From assembly GCF_036182465.1 (NCBI RefSeq), contig NZ_CP108081.1, positions 2,914,001 through 2,978,000 of the forward strand: DNA of 64,000 nt, written 5' to 3'. The notes under the pieces were generated by a model, which did no database searches, had not been told where the DNA came from, and saw only the letters and a program-made list of their open reading frames with translations. This DNA is from Streptomyces sp. NBC_00258 (GTDB taxonomy: Bacteria > Actinomycetota > Actinomycetes > Streptomycetales > Streptomycetaceae). A program made the translations under genes and the position numbers. How positions within the stretch are numbered: the first letter of the stretch is position 1; each line of letters starts with the position of its first letter. This document shows positions 17,074 through 26,345 of the stretch, one piece after another.

Positions 17074-18296
17074 GCGCCGCCGTACGCGTGGCCGTCACCG
17101 GGCTCGGCGTCGCCGCGCCCAACGGCCTCGGCGTGGAGGCGTACTGGTCGGCGACCCGGGCCGGCGCAAGCGGCATCGGCCGGGTCACCCGCTTCGACCC
17201 CGCGCAGTATCCGGCCCGACTGGCGGGCGAGATCAAGGAGTTCAGCGGCCTTGAGCATCTCCCGGCAAGGCTGCTGCCGCAGACCGACCGGATGACGCAG
17301 GTCGCCCTGGCCGGCACGGACTGGGCGTTCGCCGACGCGGGTGTCGATCCCGCCGAGCTGCCCGAGTACGACATGGGCGTCATCACGGCGAGTTCCTCGG
17401 GCGGCTTCGAGTTCGGCCAGAAGGAGCTCAAGGCGCTCTGGAGCCAGGGCAGTCGGTACGTCAGCGCCTACCAGTCGTTCGCCTGGTTCTACGCCGTCAA
17501 CAGCGGCCAGATCTCCATCCGCAACGGGATGCGTGGCCCCAGCGGCGTGGTCGTCGGCGACCAGGCGGGCGGCCTCGACGCGGTCGCACAGGCCCGGCGG
17601 CAGATCCGCAAGGGCACGCCCCTGGTGGTGTCCGGCGGGATCGACGCCTCCATCTGCCCCTGGGGCTGGGTCGCCCAGATGGCCGGGGACCGGCTGAGCA
17701 CCAGTGACGACCCGGCGCGGGCGTACGTGCCCTTCGACGCGGCGGCGCGCGGCCATGTGCCGGGCGAGGGCGGGGCGTTGCTCGTCCTGGAGGACCTGGA
17801 GCGGGCCCGCGAGCGCGGCGCCCGGCAGATCTACGGGGAGGTCGCGGGGTACGGCTCCACCTTCGACCCCCGGCCCGGCAGCGGACGGCCGCCCGGCCTG
17901 TGCAAGGCGATCGAACTCGCCCTGGCCGACGCCGAGTCGAACGCTCGTGACATCGACGTAGTGTTCGCCGACGGCGCCGCCCTGCCCGAGCTCGACCGTA
18001 TCGAGGCCGACGCGATCACCGGTGTCTTCGGGGCCCGCGGGGTCCCGGTCAGCGTGCCCAAGACGATGACCGGACGGCTCTACTCCGGCGCGGCCCCGCT
18101 GGATCTGGCCGCCGCGTGCCTCGCCATCCGGGACAGCGTGATCCCGGCCTCGGTCGGCACCCGTCTCAGCGACGCCTACGCGCTCGACCTGGTCACCGAC
18201 CGCCCGCGCGACGCCGCGGTCCGCTCGGCCCTGATCCTCGCCCGCGGACAGGGCGGCTTCAACTCGGCCGTGGTGGTACGGGCCGTCGACGAGTGA
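17070..18296 (+). CDS. urdB: Type II PKS chain-length factor (KS-beta)
   Basis: 408 residues; partner of KS-alpha that sets the chain length (a decaketide in angucyclines) and starts the chain by malonyl decarboxylation. The active-site cysteine is replaced by glutamine Q165 (VVVGDQAGGLDA), the hallmark of KS-beta. The ATG at 17070 overlaps the KS-alpha TGA. Pocket residues that would tell C16, C20 or C24 chains were not analysed; decaketide length is inferred from the gene set. Confidence 0.96.
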   Translation: MSAAVRVAVTGLGVAAPNGLGVEAYWSATRAGASGIGRVTRFDPAQYPARLAGEIKEFSGLEHLPARLLPQTDRMTQVALAGTDWAFADAGVDPAELPEYDMGVITASSSGGFEFGQKELKALWSQGSRYVSAYQSFAWFYAVNSGQISIRNGMRGPSGVVVGDQAGGLDAVAQARRQIRKGTPLVVSGGIDASICPWGWVAQMAGDRLSTSDDPARAYVPFDAAARGHVPGEGGALLVLEDLERARERGARQIYGEVAGYGSTFDPRPGSGRPPGLCKAIELALADAESNARDIDVVFADGAALPELDRIEADAITGVFGARGVPVSVPKTMTGRLYSGAAPLDLAAACLAIRDSVIPASVGTRLSDAYALDLVTDRPRDAAVRSALILARGQGGFNSAVVVRAVDE

Positions 18297-18352
18297 CCGC
18301 TCGGCACCCGTACTCCGCACTTCCCCTCGAAAGCCCCGACGAAAGGACCGTC

Positions 18353-18622
18353 ATGCCCGCTCACGAGTTCACCATCGAAGACCTTCGGCGCATTCTGCGC
18401 GACGGGGCCGGCGCCGATGAGGCCGTCGACCTGGACGGCGACATTCTCGACACGGACTTCGAGTCGCTCGGATACGAGTCCCTGGCCCTGCTGGAGACCA
18501 GCGGCCGGATCGAGCGCGAGTTCGGGATCACGCTCGACGACGACACGGTGACGGAGGCGAAGACACCGCGCGCGCTGCTCGGCGCCGTCAACTCCTTCCT
18601 GGTCCCCGCCCGGTCCAGCTGA
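18353..18622 (+). CDS. urdC: Acyl carrier protein
   Basis: An 89-residue ACP that carries the growing polyketide on a phosphopantetheine arm. The modified serine is S43 in SLGYESLALLE. The residue before it is Glu rather than the more frequent Asp of DSL, a tolerated variant. The ATG at 18353 has GAAAGG about 7 bp upstream. It lies between KS-beta and the ketoreductase. The PPTase at 36010 is the likely activating enzyme. Confidence 0.95.
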   Translation: MPAHEFTIEDLRRILRDGAGADEAVDLDGDILDTDFESLGYESLALLETSGRIEREFGITLDDDTVTEAKTPRALLGAVNSFLVPARSS

Positions 18623-18654
18623 CGTCCCGTCAGGAGACAGAGGAGGCAACAGAC

Positions 18655-19455
18655 ATGACGACTGCCACGCCCGACAGCACAGCGAAGAAGGTCGCCGTCG
18701 TCACCGGCGCGACCAGCGGTATCGGTCTCGCGGTGACCCGGCTCCTCGCCGAGCAGGGTCACCGGGTGTTCCTGTGCGCCCGCACCGAGGACGGTGTGAC
18801 CCGCACGGTCAAGGAACTCCTCGACGAGGGCCTCGACGTCGACGGCGCCGTCTGCGACGTACGCGAGGGCGAGGACGTGAAGCGCTTCGTGCGGCAGGCC
18901 GTCGAGCGCTTCGGCCCCATCGACGTCCTGGTCAACAACGCGGGCCGCAGCGGCGGCGGCCCCACCGCCGGCATCGCCGACGAACTCTGGTACGACGTCA
19001 TCGCCACGAACCTGCACAGCGTGTTCCTGATGAGCCGCGAGGTGCTCAACTCGGGCGGCATGGCGGCCAAGGAGCGCGGCCGGATCATCAACATCGCCTC
19101 CACCGCCGGAAAGCAGGGTGTCGTGCTCGGCGCCCCCTACTCGGCCTCCAAGCACGGCGTCGTCGGCTTCACCAAGGCCCTCGGCAACGAACTGGCCCCG
19201 ACCGGCATCACCGTCAACGCCGTGTGCCCCGGCTACGTCGAGACGCCGATGGCCCAGCGCGTACGGCAGGGCTACGCGGCCGCGTACGACACCTCCGAGG
19301 ACGCGATCCTGCAGAAGTTCCAGGCGAAGATCCCGCTCGGCCGCTACTCCACGCCCGACGAGGTGGCCGGCCTGGTCGGCTACCTCGCCTCCGACACCGC
19401 CGCCTCCATCACCTCGCAGGCCCTGAACGTCTGCGGCGGCCTCGGCAACTTCTGA
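18655..19455 (+). CDS. urdD: Polyketide C-9 ketoreductase
   Basis: A 266-residue SDR of the ActIII type that reduces the C-9 keto group of the ACP-bound polyketide with NADPH. TGATSGIG is at residues 17-24, the NNAG motif near 94, and the triad is S149, Y162 (PYSASK) and K166. The C-terminus ALNVCGGLGNF is the type II PKS reductase signature. A GAGG site precedes the ATG. It follows the ACP, as in other angucycline clusters. Confidence 0.95.
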   Translation: MTTATPDSTAKKVAVVTGATSGIGLAVTRLLAEQGHRVFLCARTEDGVTRTVKELLDEGLDVDGAVCDVREGEDVKRFVRQAVERFGPIDVLVNNAGRSGGGPTAGIADELWYDVIATNLHSVFLMSREVLNSGGMAAKERGRIINIASTAGKQGVVLGAPYSASKHGVVGFTKALGNELAPTGITVNAVCPGYVETPMAQRVRQGYAAAYDTSEDAILQKFQAKIPLGRYSTPDEVAGLVGYLASDTAASITSQALNVCGGLGNF

Positions 19456-19481
19456 TCCCTTATCCGTGAGGAGAGTTCACC

Positions 19482-20420
19482 ATGACCGTCCGTGAGGTCG
19501 AGCACGAGATCACTGTGGAAGCCCCGGCCGCCGAGGTGTACCGGCTGATCGCGGAGGTCGGGAACTGGCCGCTGATCTTCCCGCCGACCGTCCACGTCGA
19601 CCACCTCGAACGCGGCGCGCGCGAGGAACGCATCCGCATCTGGGCCACCGCCAACGGCGCGGCCAAGGGCTGGACTTCGCGCCGCACGCTGGACCCCGAG
19701 GCCCGGCGCATCACGTTCCGCCAGGAGGTGTCCGCCCCGCCGGTGGCGTCGATGGGCGGTACGTGGATCATCGAGCCGGCCGGCGAGGGCGCGTCCCGGG
19801 TGCGTCTGCTGCACGACTACCGGGCGGTCGACGACGACCCTCAGGGCCTGGAGTGGATCGACCAGGCCGTCGACCGCAACAGCCGGTCCGAGCTGGCCGC
19901 GCTGAAGGGCAACGTCGAACGCGTCACCGGGTCCGCCGAGCTGACCCTGTCGTTCACCGACAGCCTGGAGATCAAGGGCGCCGCCAAGGACGTCTACGAC
20001 TTCATCAACGAGGCGCAGCTGTGGAGCGAGCGGCTCCCGCACGTCGAGCAGGTCTCGCTGACCGAGGACTCGCCCGGCCTGCAGGTCCTGCGGATGGACA
20101 CGCTGACCAAGGACGGCTCGGTCCACACCACCGAGTCGATCCGGGTCTGCTTCCCGCACTCCCGGATCGTCTACAAGCAGACGACGCTGCCGGCGCTGAT
20201 GAACCTGCACACCGGCTACTGGCAGCTCGACGAGTCGGCCGACGGCGTCACCACCGCCACCTCACAGCACACGGTGATCCTCAACACGGAGAACATCACC
20301 GGAATCCTGGGCGAGGAGGCCGGGATTCCCGAGGCCCGCGAGTTCATCCGCAACGCGCTGGGCAACAACAGCCGGGCGACGCTCGGCCACGCCAAGGCGT
20401 ACGCCGAAGCGCGGCGCTGA
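19482..20420 (+). CDS. urdL: Didomain aromatase/cyclase
   Basis: A 312-residue protein with two SRPBCC (START-like) domains, about residues 1-150 and 155-312, that closes and aromatises the first ring of a C-9-reduced chain. Both domains begin with similar strands (HEITVEAPAAEVYRLI and SFTDSLEIKGAAKDVYDFI). Length and didomain form match the ActVII/UrdL type used with reducing systems. The ATG follows GAGGAGAG. The next gene starts 3 bp after its stop. Confidence 0.92.
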   Translation: MTVREVEHEITVEAPAAEVYRLIAEVGNWPLIFPPTVHVDHLERGAREERIRIWATANGAAKGWTSRRTLDPEARRITFRQEVSAPPVASMGGTWIIEPAGEGASRVRLLHDYRAVDDDPQGLEWIDQAVDRNSRSELAALKGNVERVTGSAELTLSFTDSLEIKGAAKDVYDFINEAQLWSERLPHVEQVSLTEDSPGLQVLRMDTLTKDGSVHTTESIRVCFPHSRIVYKQTTLPALMNLHTGYWQLDESADGVTTATSQHTVILNTENITGILGEEAGIPEAREFIRNALGNNSRATLGHAKAYAEARR

Positions 20421-20423
20421 GCG

Positions 20424-22421
20424 GTGGCCGTACAGGTTGCCGGAGCACCGGACACCGACGTGGTCGTCGTGGGCGCGGGGCCCGTGGGTCTCCTGCTCGC
20501 CGGGATCCTGCGCCTCGGCGGTGCCCGGGTGACCGTACTGGAGCAACTGGCCGAGCCCACCGACGAGTCACGGGCTTCGGTCCTGCACGCCAGGACGATG
20601 GAGATCCTCGACGGTCTGGGCCTGCTGGAGCGGCTCGGGCCGCCGCCGAGTGCGGGCCCCGGCCACTTCGGCGGCATCCCGCTCGACCTGACCGCGGCGC
20701 TCCCGAGCCGGTTTCCCGGCCAGTGGAAGGCACCGCAGACACTGGTCGAGAAGGTGCTGTACGAGTGGGCCGCCGGGCTCGGCGCCGAGGTGCGGCGCGG
20801 GCACACGGTGACCAGGCTGACGGTTACGGAGGACCGGGTCCACGCCGAGGTCACCGGTCCCGCCGGCGAGCGGCTTCGGTTCGCAGCGGGTTACCTCGCG
20901 GGCTGTGACGGCGAGCGGAGCACCGTACGGCGTCTCGGCGGTTTCGAGTTCCCCGGCAGCGGCCCGGTCAAGGAGCTGCTGCGGGCGGACATCAGCGGAA
21001 TCGAGATCCCGGACCGGCGCTTCCAGCGGCATCCGAACGGAGTGGCCAACTCCCGGCGCGGGCCGGACGGTGTCACCCGCCTCATGGTTCACCAGTACGG
21101 CCGGACACCCGGCCCGGACGGCCGGGCCCCGGACTTCGCCGAGGTCTGCCGGGTCTGGGCGCGGGTGACCGGTGAGGACATCGCCGGCGCCCGGCCCGTC
21201 TGGGTCAACGCCTTCCACAACGCCCGCGGACAGGCGGCGAGTTACCGGCTCGGCCGGGTCTTCCTCGCCGGGGACGCCGCGCACGTCCAGCTCCCGGTCG
21301 GCGGCCAGGCCCTCAACCTCGGTCTCCAGGACGCGGCCGCGCTCGGCGGGAGACTCGCCGCGCGGATCACCGGCCGCGGGGACGACCGGACGCTCGACAA
21401 GTACCACGCCGAGCGGCACCCGGTGGGCGCGCGGGTGCTCGGCAACATCGAGGCGCAGGCACAGCTGCTCTTCGGCGGACCCGAAGTGGACGCCCTGCGC
21501 GCGGTGTTCGGGGAACTGCTCGCCCTCGAACCCGCCCGCCGTCACCTCGCCTCGATGATCAGCGGGGTCGACGGCCCGCGCCCCGCCGTCCCGGACACCG
21601 GCACGGCAGAACACTCCACGGCCACAGGCCCGTTCACCCGCACGCACAGGAGGACCACCATGGGCAAGCTCACCGGAAAGACCGCGCTCGTCACCGGGTC
21701 CAGCCGCGGCATCGGACGGGCGACGGCGATCCGTCTGGCCCGCGAGGGCGCGCTGGTCGCGGTGCACTGCTCCCGCGACACCGAAGGGGCCGACGACACC
21801 GTGGCCGCCGTCGAGAAGGAGGGCGGCCGGGCGTTCGCCGTGGCGGCCGAACTCGGCGTGTCCGGCGATGTGCACGCGCTCTTCCTGGAGTTGGAGCACG
21901 GGCTGAAGGAGCGCACCGGCGAGACCACTCTCGACATCGTCGTGAACAACGCGGGCGTGATGGGCGGGGTGGCACCCGAGGACGTCACGCCCGAGCAGTT
22001 CGACCGGCTGTTCGCCGTCAACGCCAAGGCGCCGTTCTTCATCGTGCAGCGCGCCCTGCGGCTGCTTCCCGACGGCGGACGCATCATCAACATCTCCTCG
22101 GGGCTGACCCGGTTCGCCAACCCGCAGGAGGTGGCGTACGCGATGACCAAGGGCGCGATCGACCAGCTGACCCTGCACTACGCCAAGCACCTGGGCCCGC
22201 GGAACATCACCGTCAACAGCGTGGGGCCCGGCATCACCGACAACGGCACCCCGATCTTCGACAACCCGGAGGCCGTCGCCGAGATGGCGCGCTACTCGGT
22301 CTTCGAGCGGGTCGGCGAGACCAAGGACATCGCCGATGTCGTGGCGTTCCTGGCGAGCGACGACGCCCGCTGGATCACCGGCTCCTACCTCGACGCCAGC
22401 GGCGGCACGCTGCTGCGCTGA
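20424..22421 (+). CDS. urdM: Fused FAD oxygenase-SDR reductase (UrdM/PgaM-like)
   Basis: A 665-residue bifunctional enzyme. The N-terminal flavoprotein (1 to about 400; GAGPVG at 17-22, GD segment VFLAGDAAHVQLPVGGQ) lacks most of the C-terminal domain of PgaE-type hydroxylases. The C-terminal SDR (413-665) has TGSSRGIG at 424-431 and YAMTKG as the Tyr-Lys pair. In PgaM and UrdM the pair performs late oxygenation or B-ring modification followed by C-6 ketoreduction. Translation starts at a GTG 3 bp after the aromatase. A strong internal ribosome site before M413 (21648-21653) would also give a separate 253-residue reductase, as described for PgaM. Confidence 0.92.
   Translation: MAVQVAGAPDTDVVVVGAGPVGLLLAGILRLGGARVTVLEQLAEPTDESRASVLHARTMEILDGLGLLERLGPPPSAGPGHFGGIPLDLTAALPSRFPGQWKAPQTLVEKVLYEWAAGLGAEVRRGHTVTRLTVTEDRVHAEVTGPAGERLRFAAGYLAGCDGERSTVRRLGGFEFPGSGPVKELLRADISGIEIPDRRFQRHPNGVANSRRGPDGVTRLMVHQYGRTPGPDGRAPDFAEVCRVWARVTGEDIAGARPVWVNAFHNARGQAASYRLGRVFLAGDAAHVQLPVGGQALNLGLQDAAALGGRLAARITGRGDDRTLDKYHAERHPVGARVLGNIEAQAQLLFGGPEVDALRAVFGELLALEPARRHLASMISGVDGPRPAVPDTGTAEHSTATGPFTRTHRRTTMGKLTGKTALVTGSSRGIGRATAIRLAREGALVAVHCSRDTEGADDTVAAVEKEGGRAFAVAAELGVSGDVHALFLELEHGLKERTGETTLDIVVNNAGVMGGVAPEDVTPEQFDRLFAVNAKAPFFIVQRALRLLPDGGRIINISSGLTRFANPQEVAYAMTKGAIDQLTLHYAKHLGPRNITVNSVGPGITDNGTPIFDNPEAVAEMARYSVFERVGETKDIADVVAFLASDDARWITGSYLDASGGTLLR
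21648..21662 (+). promoter_or_regulatory. Internal ribosome binding site and start for the standalone reductase
   Basis: AGGAGG (21648-21653) lies exactly 6 bp before the in-frame ATG at 21660 inside the fused oxygenase-reductase gene. It sits in a low-complexity linker, right before the SDR domain. It is one of the best ribosome sites in the cluster. Confidence 0.75.
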
Positions 22422-22423
22422 CC

Positions 22424-22497
22424 GGGCGGGCCGTCCCCCTCGGCCCGCCCACGGCCGGCCGTGGCTCGGTCGATGCCCCGATGAGCCACGGCCGGCC
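22424..22497. terminator. Tandem hairpins splitting the core from the tailoring genes
   Basis: The first hairpin has a 10-bp stem (22424-22433 with 22441-22450) and begins 3 bp after the oxygenase-reductase stop. The second has a perfect 15-bp stem (22453-22467 with 22483-22497). Neither has a U-tract, so they may terminate or only attenuate transcription into the transporter and sugar genes. Confidence 0.6.
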
Positions 22498-22538
22498 CGT
22501 GCACGGTTTCCTGTCGCCCCGAAGGTGGTCAGCACGTC

Positions 22539-23762
22539 ATGACGGCAGTCTCTCCACGTCCAGGTGCCCCTTCGGTGAAGGGGAGCCGCGCCCACCGGGC
22601 CCTCCTGTTCGTGCTCGCCGGGAACATGCTCATCGACGCGCTCGAAGTGTCCGTGGTGCTGGTCGCGCTGCCGGCCCTCGGGGCCGATCTGGGGCTCTCG
22701 ATGTGGGGCACCCAGTGGGTGATGAGCGGCTTCGCGGCGGGTTTCGCGGCGCTGCTGCTGCTCGGTCCGCGTGTGACCGCCCGCTGGGGCAGACGACGCG
22801 TGTATCTGGCGGCGCTCCTGGTCTTCGTGGCCGCGTCGGTGGCCGGTGGCCTGGCCGATCAGGGCGCGCTGCTGATCCTGACGCGGGTCGTCAAGGGCAT
22901 GTGTGCCGCGCTCACCGCGCCGACGGGGCTCGCGATCATCGGTACGACCTTCCCCGCGGGTGCGGAGCAGCGCCGGGCCGTCTCGGTGTACTCGCTGTTC
23001 GGTGCCGCCGGGTTCACGGTCGGACTGCTGTCCTCGGGGGCGCTCACCGCGCTGAGCTGGCGGTGGGATCTCGTCTTCCCGGCGCCGATCGCCCTGCTCC
23101 TGCTGGTGTTCGGCTTCCGGCTGATTCCGGCGGACGTGACCTCGACGGCCGGCCCGCCGCCGCTTCGGGAGACGCTCGTACGTCTGTGGCGCAACGGTCC
23201 TTTCGTGCGCTCCGCGGTCTGCGCGGCGACGCTGAACGGCACGTATCTCGGTCTGCTCCTGCTGCTCACCCACCAGTTGCACGCCCAATGGGGCTGGGAC
23301 GCCTGGCGGTTGGCGCTCGCGTTCCTGCCGGCCTGTGTGCCGCTTGCGCTGTCGCTGCCCTTCGCCGGGCGACTGGTGGGGCGTTTCGGGAGCGAGCGGC
23401 TGATCGTCGCGGGGGGCTGCGCGGCGACCCTCGGCTGCGTGACCGCGCTGGCGGGCGGGGAGCCGGACTCGTACGTCACCGGGGTGCTCCCGGCGCTGCT
23501 GCTGGTCGGCGCGGCGTTCGTGCTGTCGTTCGCCGCGCTCAACATGCAGGCCATGTCCGGGATTCCGGCCGACCGGAAGGGCCAGGCGGTGCCGGTCTAC
23601 CAGACCGCCGTGCAACTCGGCGCCGTCCTCGCCCTGCCCACCGTGGCCGTACTGGCCGGTGGTGGGTACCGACGGGCGCTGCTCTTCCTCACCGCCCTGT
23701 CGGCGGCCGGCGCGCTCACCGCGGTGTGGACCCGGACTCCCCCGCCGCACAAGGCGACTTGA
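22539..23762 (+). CDS. Major facilitator exporter (LanJ/UrdJ-like)
   Basis: A 407-residue transporter with about 12 membrane spans, starting HRALLFVLAGNMLIDALEVS. It has the motif WVMSGFAAGFAALLLLGPRV near the second span and the RWGRRRVYL loop typical of the facilitator superfamily. It is shorter than 14-span DHA2 proteins. The ATG is preceded by GAAGG more distantly, and the tandem hairpins lie upstream. Placed between the core and the glycosyltransferases, it is the most likely exporter and self-resistance protein of the cluster. Confidence 0.85.
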   Translation: MTAVSPRPGAPSVKGSRAHRALLFVLAGNMLIDALEVSVVLVALPALGADLGLSMWGTQWVMSGFAAGFAALLLLGPRVTARWGRRRVYLAALLVFVAASVAGGLADQGALLILTRVVKGMCAALTAPTGLAIIGTTFPAGAEQRRAVSVYSLFGAAGFTVGLLSSGALTALSWRWDLVFPAPIALLLLVFGFRLIPADVTSTAGPPPLRETLVRLWRNGPFVRSAVCAATLNGTYLGLLLLLTHQLHAQWGWDAWRLALAFLPACVPLALSLPFAGRLVGRFGSERLIVAGGCAATLGCVTALAGGEPDSYVTGVLPALLLVGAAFVLSFAALNMQAMSGIPADRKGQAVPVYQTAVQLGAVLALPTVAVLAGGGYRRALLFLTALSAAGALTAVWTRTPPPHKAT

Positions 23763-23794
23763 CGACCGCTCCCGAACGCGAACGGAGATCAACG

Positions 23795-25087
23795 ATGCGT
23801 GTCCTGCTCACCATCTTTCCCGCGACGTCACACCTGTACTCGGTCGTGCCGCTGGCCTGGGCGCTGCAGAGCGCCGGGCACGAGGTCGTCGTGGCGAGCC
23901 ACTCGGGCGTGGTGGACCCGGGGGTGATCGGGAACATCGGCGCGGCCGGGCTCACCGCGGTGTCGCTGGGCACCCCGGACGAGCTGTCCCCGGCGCTCGG
24001 CGCGCACACCGGGGACGCCAAGCCGGACCGGCCGTCGCTGGGCTTCGACCCCGCCGAACCGGAGGAGGGCAGCGGCTGGCGCACGGCGCGCTCCATCCTC
24101 GCCGGCATGTTCTCCCTGTACTACCCGGCGCCCGAGCGGGAGGGCGGACGCCGCCCGGTCCTGGACAACCTGGTCGACTTCGCCCGTTCCTGGCGTCCCG
24201 ATCTGGTCCTGTGGGACCCCCTGATGCTCGCGGCGCCGATCGCCGCCCGGGTCAGCGGCGCCGCGCACGCCCGGCTGGTGTGGGGCATGGACAACGTCGC
24301 CGTGATCCACGACCGCACGAAGCGCGAACTGGCGGACCCGCAGTCGGAGTTGACCGAGCACCCGTGGCTGAGCTGGTTCGGCCCGATGCTGGAGCGGTAC
24401 GGGTTCGAGCTCGACGACGAGATGCTCCTCGGCCAGTGGACCCTCGACCTGACCCAGTCCCGGATGCGGCATCCCCTGGACCTGACACACATCCCGGTCC
24501 GCCGGGTCCCCTACACCGGGGCGGCCGCGCTGCCCGAGTGGCTGCACGCGCGGCCCGAGCGACCCCGCGCGGTGCTCACCCTGGGGGTGAGCCGGCGCAA
24601 GATCTTCGGCAGGTACAGCGGCTTCCCGATGCGCGAGTTCTTCGAATCCGTGTCCGCCCTGGACGTCGAGGTCGTCGCCACCCTCAACAACGAGCAGCTC
24701 GCGGCGGTCGGCAAGGTGCCCGACAACGTGCGCACCGTCGAGTACGTGCCGCTCAACCAGGTGCTGCCGACCAGTTCGGCGATCATCCACCACGGGGGCG
24801 GCGGCACCTTCGCCGCGGCCGTGGCCCACCGGGTGCCGCAGCTCGTGGTGCCGCTGGTCATGTGGGACGAGATGGTCACGGCCCGCTATGTCGCCGACAT
24901 GGGCGCGGGCCTGGTCGCCGACCCCACCGCGCTGGACGTCGACGGCCTGCACAAGCAGCTCGTACGGCTCCTGGAGGACCCCTCGTTCCAGCTCGGTGCG
25001 CGCGCCCTGCACCAGGAGATGCTCGCCGCGCCGGCCCCCACGGACGTCGTACCGCTGCTGGAACGTCTGACCGCCGAGCGCCGCTGA
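23795..25087 (+). CDS. Glycosyltransferase 1 (GT-B, antibiotic type; AknS/DesVII-like N-terminus)
   Basis: A 430-residue GT-B fold enzyme transferring a deoxysugar from its dTDP form to the aglycone or a growing saccharide chain. The N-terminus MRVLLTIFPATSHLYSVVPL is the classic acceptor-side start. The donor-site block is IIHHGGGGTFAAAVAHRVPQ, followed by VVPLVMWDEM. Overall features resemble the activator-assisted group (DesVII, EryCIII, AknS), but no P450-like activator gene is present here. The ATG has GGAG about 8 bp upstream (AACGGAGATCAACG). Sugar and attachment site cannot be told from sequence. Confidence 0.88.
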   Translation: MRVLLTIFPATSHLYSVVPLAWALQSAGHEVVVASHSGVVDPGVIGNIGAAGLTAVSLGTPDELSPALGAHTGDAKPDRPSLGFDPAEPEEGSGWRTARSILAGMFSLYYPAPEREGGRRPVLDNLVDFARSWRPDLVLWDPLMLAAPIAARVSGAAHARLVWGMDNVAVIHDRTKRELADPQSELTEHPWLSWFGPMLERYGFELDDEMLLGQWTLDLTQSRMRHPLDLTHIPVRRVPYTGAAALPEWLHARPERPRAVLTLGVSRRKIFGRYSGFPMREFFESVSALDVEVVATLNNEQLAAVGKVPDNVRTVEYVPLNQVLPTSSAIIHHGGGGTFAAAVAHRVPQLVVPLVMWDEMVTARYVADMGAGLVADPTALDVDGLHKQLVRLLEDPSFQLGARALHQEMLAAPAPTDVVPLLERLTAERR

Positions 25088-25126
25088 CGGCGACCCAACG
25101 ACCAGCCACCGAGAGGACCCCGTCAG

Positions 25127-26299
25127 ATGCGCGTACTCGTGATCTGCACCCCTGTTCCCACCCACTTCCTGCCGCTCGTGCCACTCGTCTGGGCGCTGCG
25201 CTCGGCGGGGCACGAGGTCATGGTGACCGGGCAGCCCGATGTGCTCGGCGCCGTGCGGGCCGCCGGCCTGACCGGCGCGGTCGTGGGCGAGTCGTTCGAC
25301 GTGGACGGGATGCTGCTGCGGGGGCTGGCCGAGGAGCAGCGGCCGTTGCAGGCGCGGCCCCGGCCCGCGCCCGAGGTGCTCGGCGGCTACGGCAAGCTCT
25401 GGATGGGGCACGCCAAGTCCGTGCTCGGCCACTACAGCGAGCTGGTCAGGGAGTTCGGGCCGGAGTTGATCCTCTCGGACCCGCTGGAGTACTGCTCGCT
25501 GACCCTCGGCGCGCGGCTGGGCGTGCCGGTGGTGCACCACCGATGGACGGTGGACGCCATCTCCGGGCCTGCCCGGCGCATGGTGCGCCCCGACTTCCGG
25601 GAGCTGTGCGAGGAGCTGGGCCTGCCGGGCCTGCCGGATCCGGCGGTGCTGCTCGATCCGTGCCCGCCGTCCCTGCGGCTGCCGGACTCCGAGCCGGGCA
25701 CGTCCATCCGCTACGTGCCCTACAGCGGCGGCGGTGAGGTGCCCGACTGGCTGCGCGCGGACCGGGGTCCCGGTGCCGGACGGCAGCGGGTCGCCGTCTC
25801 ACTGGGCAACACCCTCGCCCTGCACGGCGAACCGTTCACCCGGGATCTGCTGCACGCCCTCGCGGGCCGGCCCGGCACCGAGGTCCTCGCGACGGTGCCC
25901 GAGCGGCACCGGGCCGGTATCGGCGCGGTGCCGGAACACGTACGGCTGGTCGATCCGCTGCCCCTGCACCTGTTCCTGGACAGCTGCGACGCGATGGTCC
26001 ACCACGGCGGGGCGGGCACCGCGATGACCGCGACCGCCTTCGGGCTGCCTCAGCTCACCCTGCCGCAGCTGGCGGACCACTTCCCGCTGGGCGACCGGCT
26101 CGCCGCGACCGGCGCGGGCCTCACCTTCGACAAGGCAGCCGAGCAGGACGACCCGCAGCTGATCGCCGGCGCCCTGGACACCCTGCTGTCGGATCCCGCG
26201 TACGGCGCGGCGGCCCGGCGGCTCGCCGCGGAGATGGCCGCGATGCCGTCGCCCGCCGATGTCGCGGCCGACCTGGAACAGCTGGCCCGTCAGGCATGA
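25127..26299 (+). CDS. Glycosyltransferase 2 (GT-B, antibiotic type)
   Basis: 390 residues of the same fold, with start MRVLVICTPVPTHFLPLVPL and donor-site motif MVHHGGAGTAMTATAFGLPQ, then LPQLADHFPLGDR. It is shorter than glycosyltransferase 1 because it lacks the insertion after the first domain. The ATG follows GAGAGGACCCCG. It would add one of the deoxysugars (D-olivose or a rhodinose type); the order of transfer is unknown. It belongs to the run of three transferases that brackets the epimerase gene. Confidence 0.88.
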   Translation: MRVLVICTPVPTHFLPLVPLVWALRSAGHEVMVTGQPDVLGAVRAAGLTGAVVGESFDVDGMLLRGLAEEQRPLQARPRPAPEVLGGYGKLWMGHAKSVLGHYSELVREFGPELILSDPLEYCSLTLGARLGVPVVHHRWTVDAISGPARRMVRPDFRELCEELGLPGLPDPAVLLDPCPPSLRLPDSEPGTSIRYVPYSGGGEVPDWLRADRGPGAGRQRVAVSLGNTLALHGEPFTRDLLHALAGRPGTEVLATVPERHRAGIGAVPEHVRLVDPLPLHLFLDSCDAMVHHGGAGTAMTATAFGLPQLTLPQLADHFPLGDRLAATGAGLTFDKAAEQDDPQLIAGALDTLLSDPAYGAAARRLAAEMAAMPSPADVAADLEQLARQA

Positions 26300-26345
26300 A
26301 AGGCCACCACCCCGAGGCCACTGAGCCGAGAGAGGCGAACGCGCG

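Noticed and set aside
17070..18296. Second catalytic ketosynthase
   Set aside because: Gln replaces the active-site Cys, so it is the chain-length factor.
20568..23792. A 1074-codon minus-strand open frame
   Set aside because: Antisense to the oxygenase-reductase and transporter; composition is Arg/Gly/Glu-rich and without domains.
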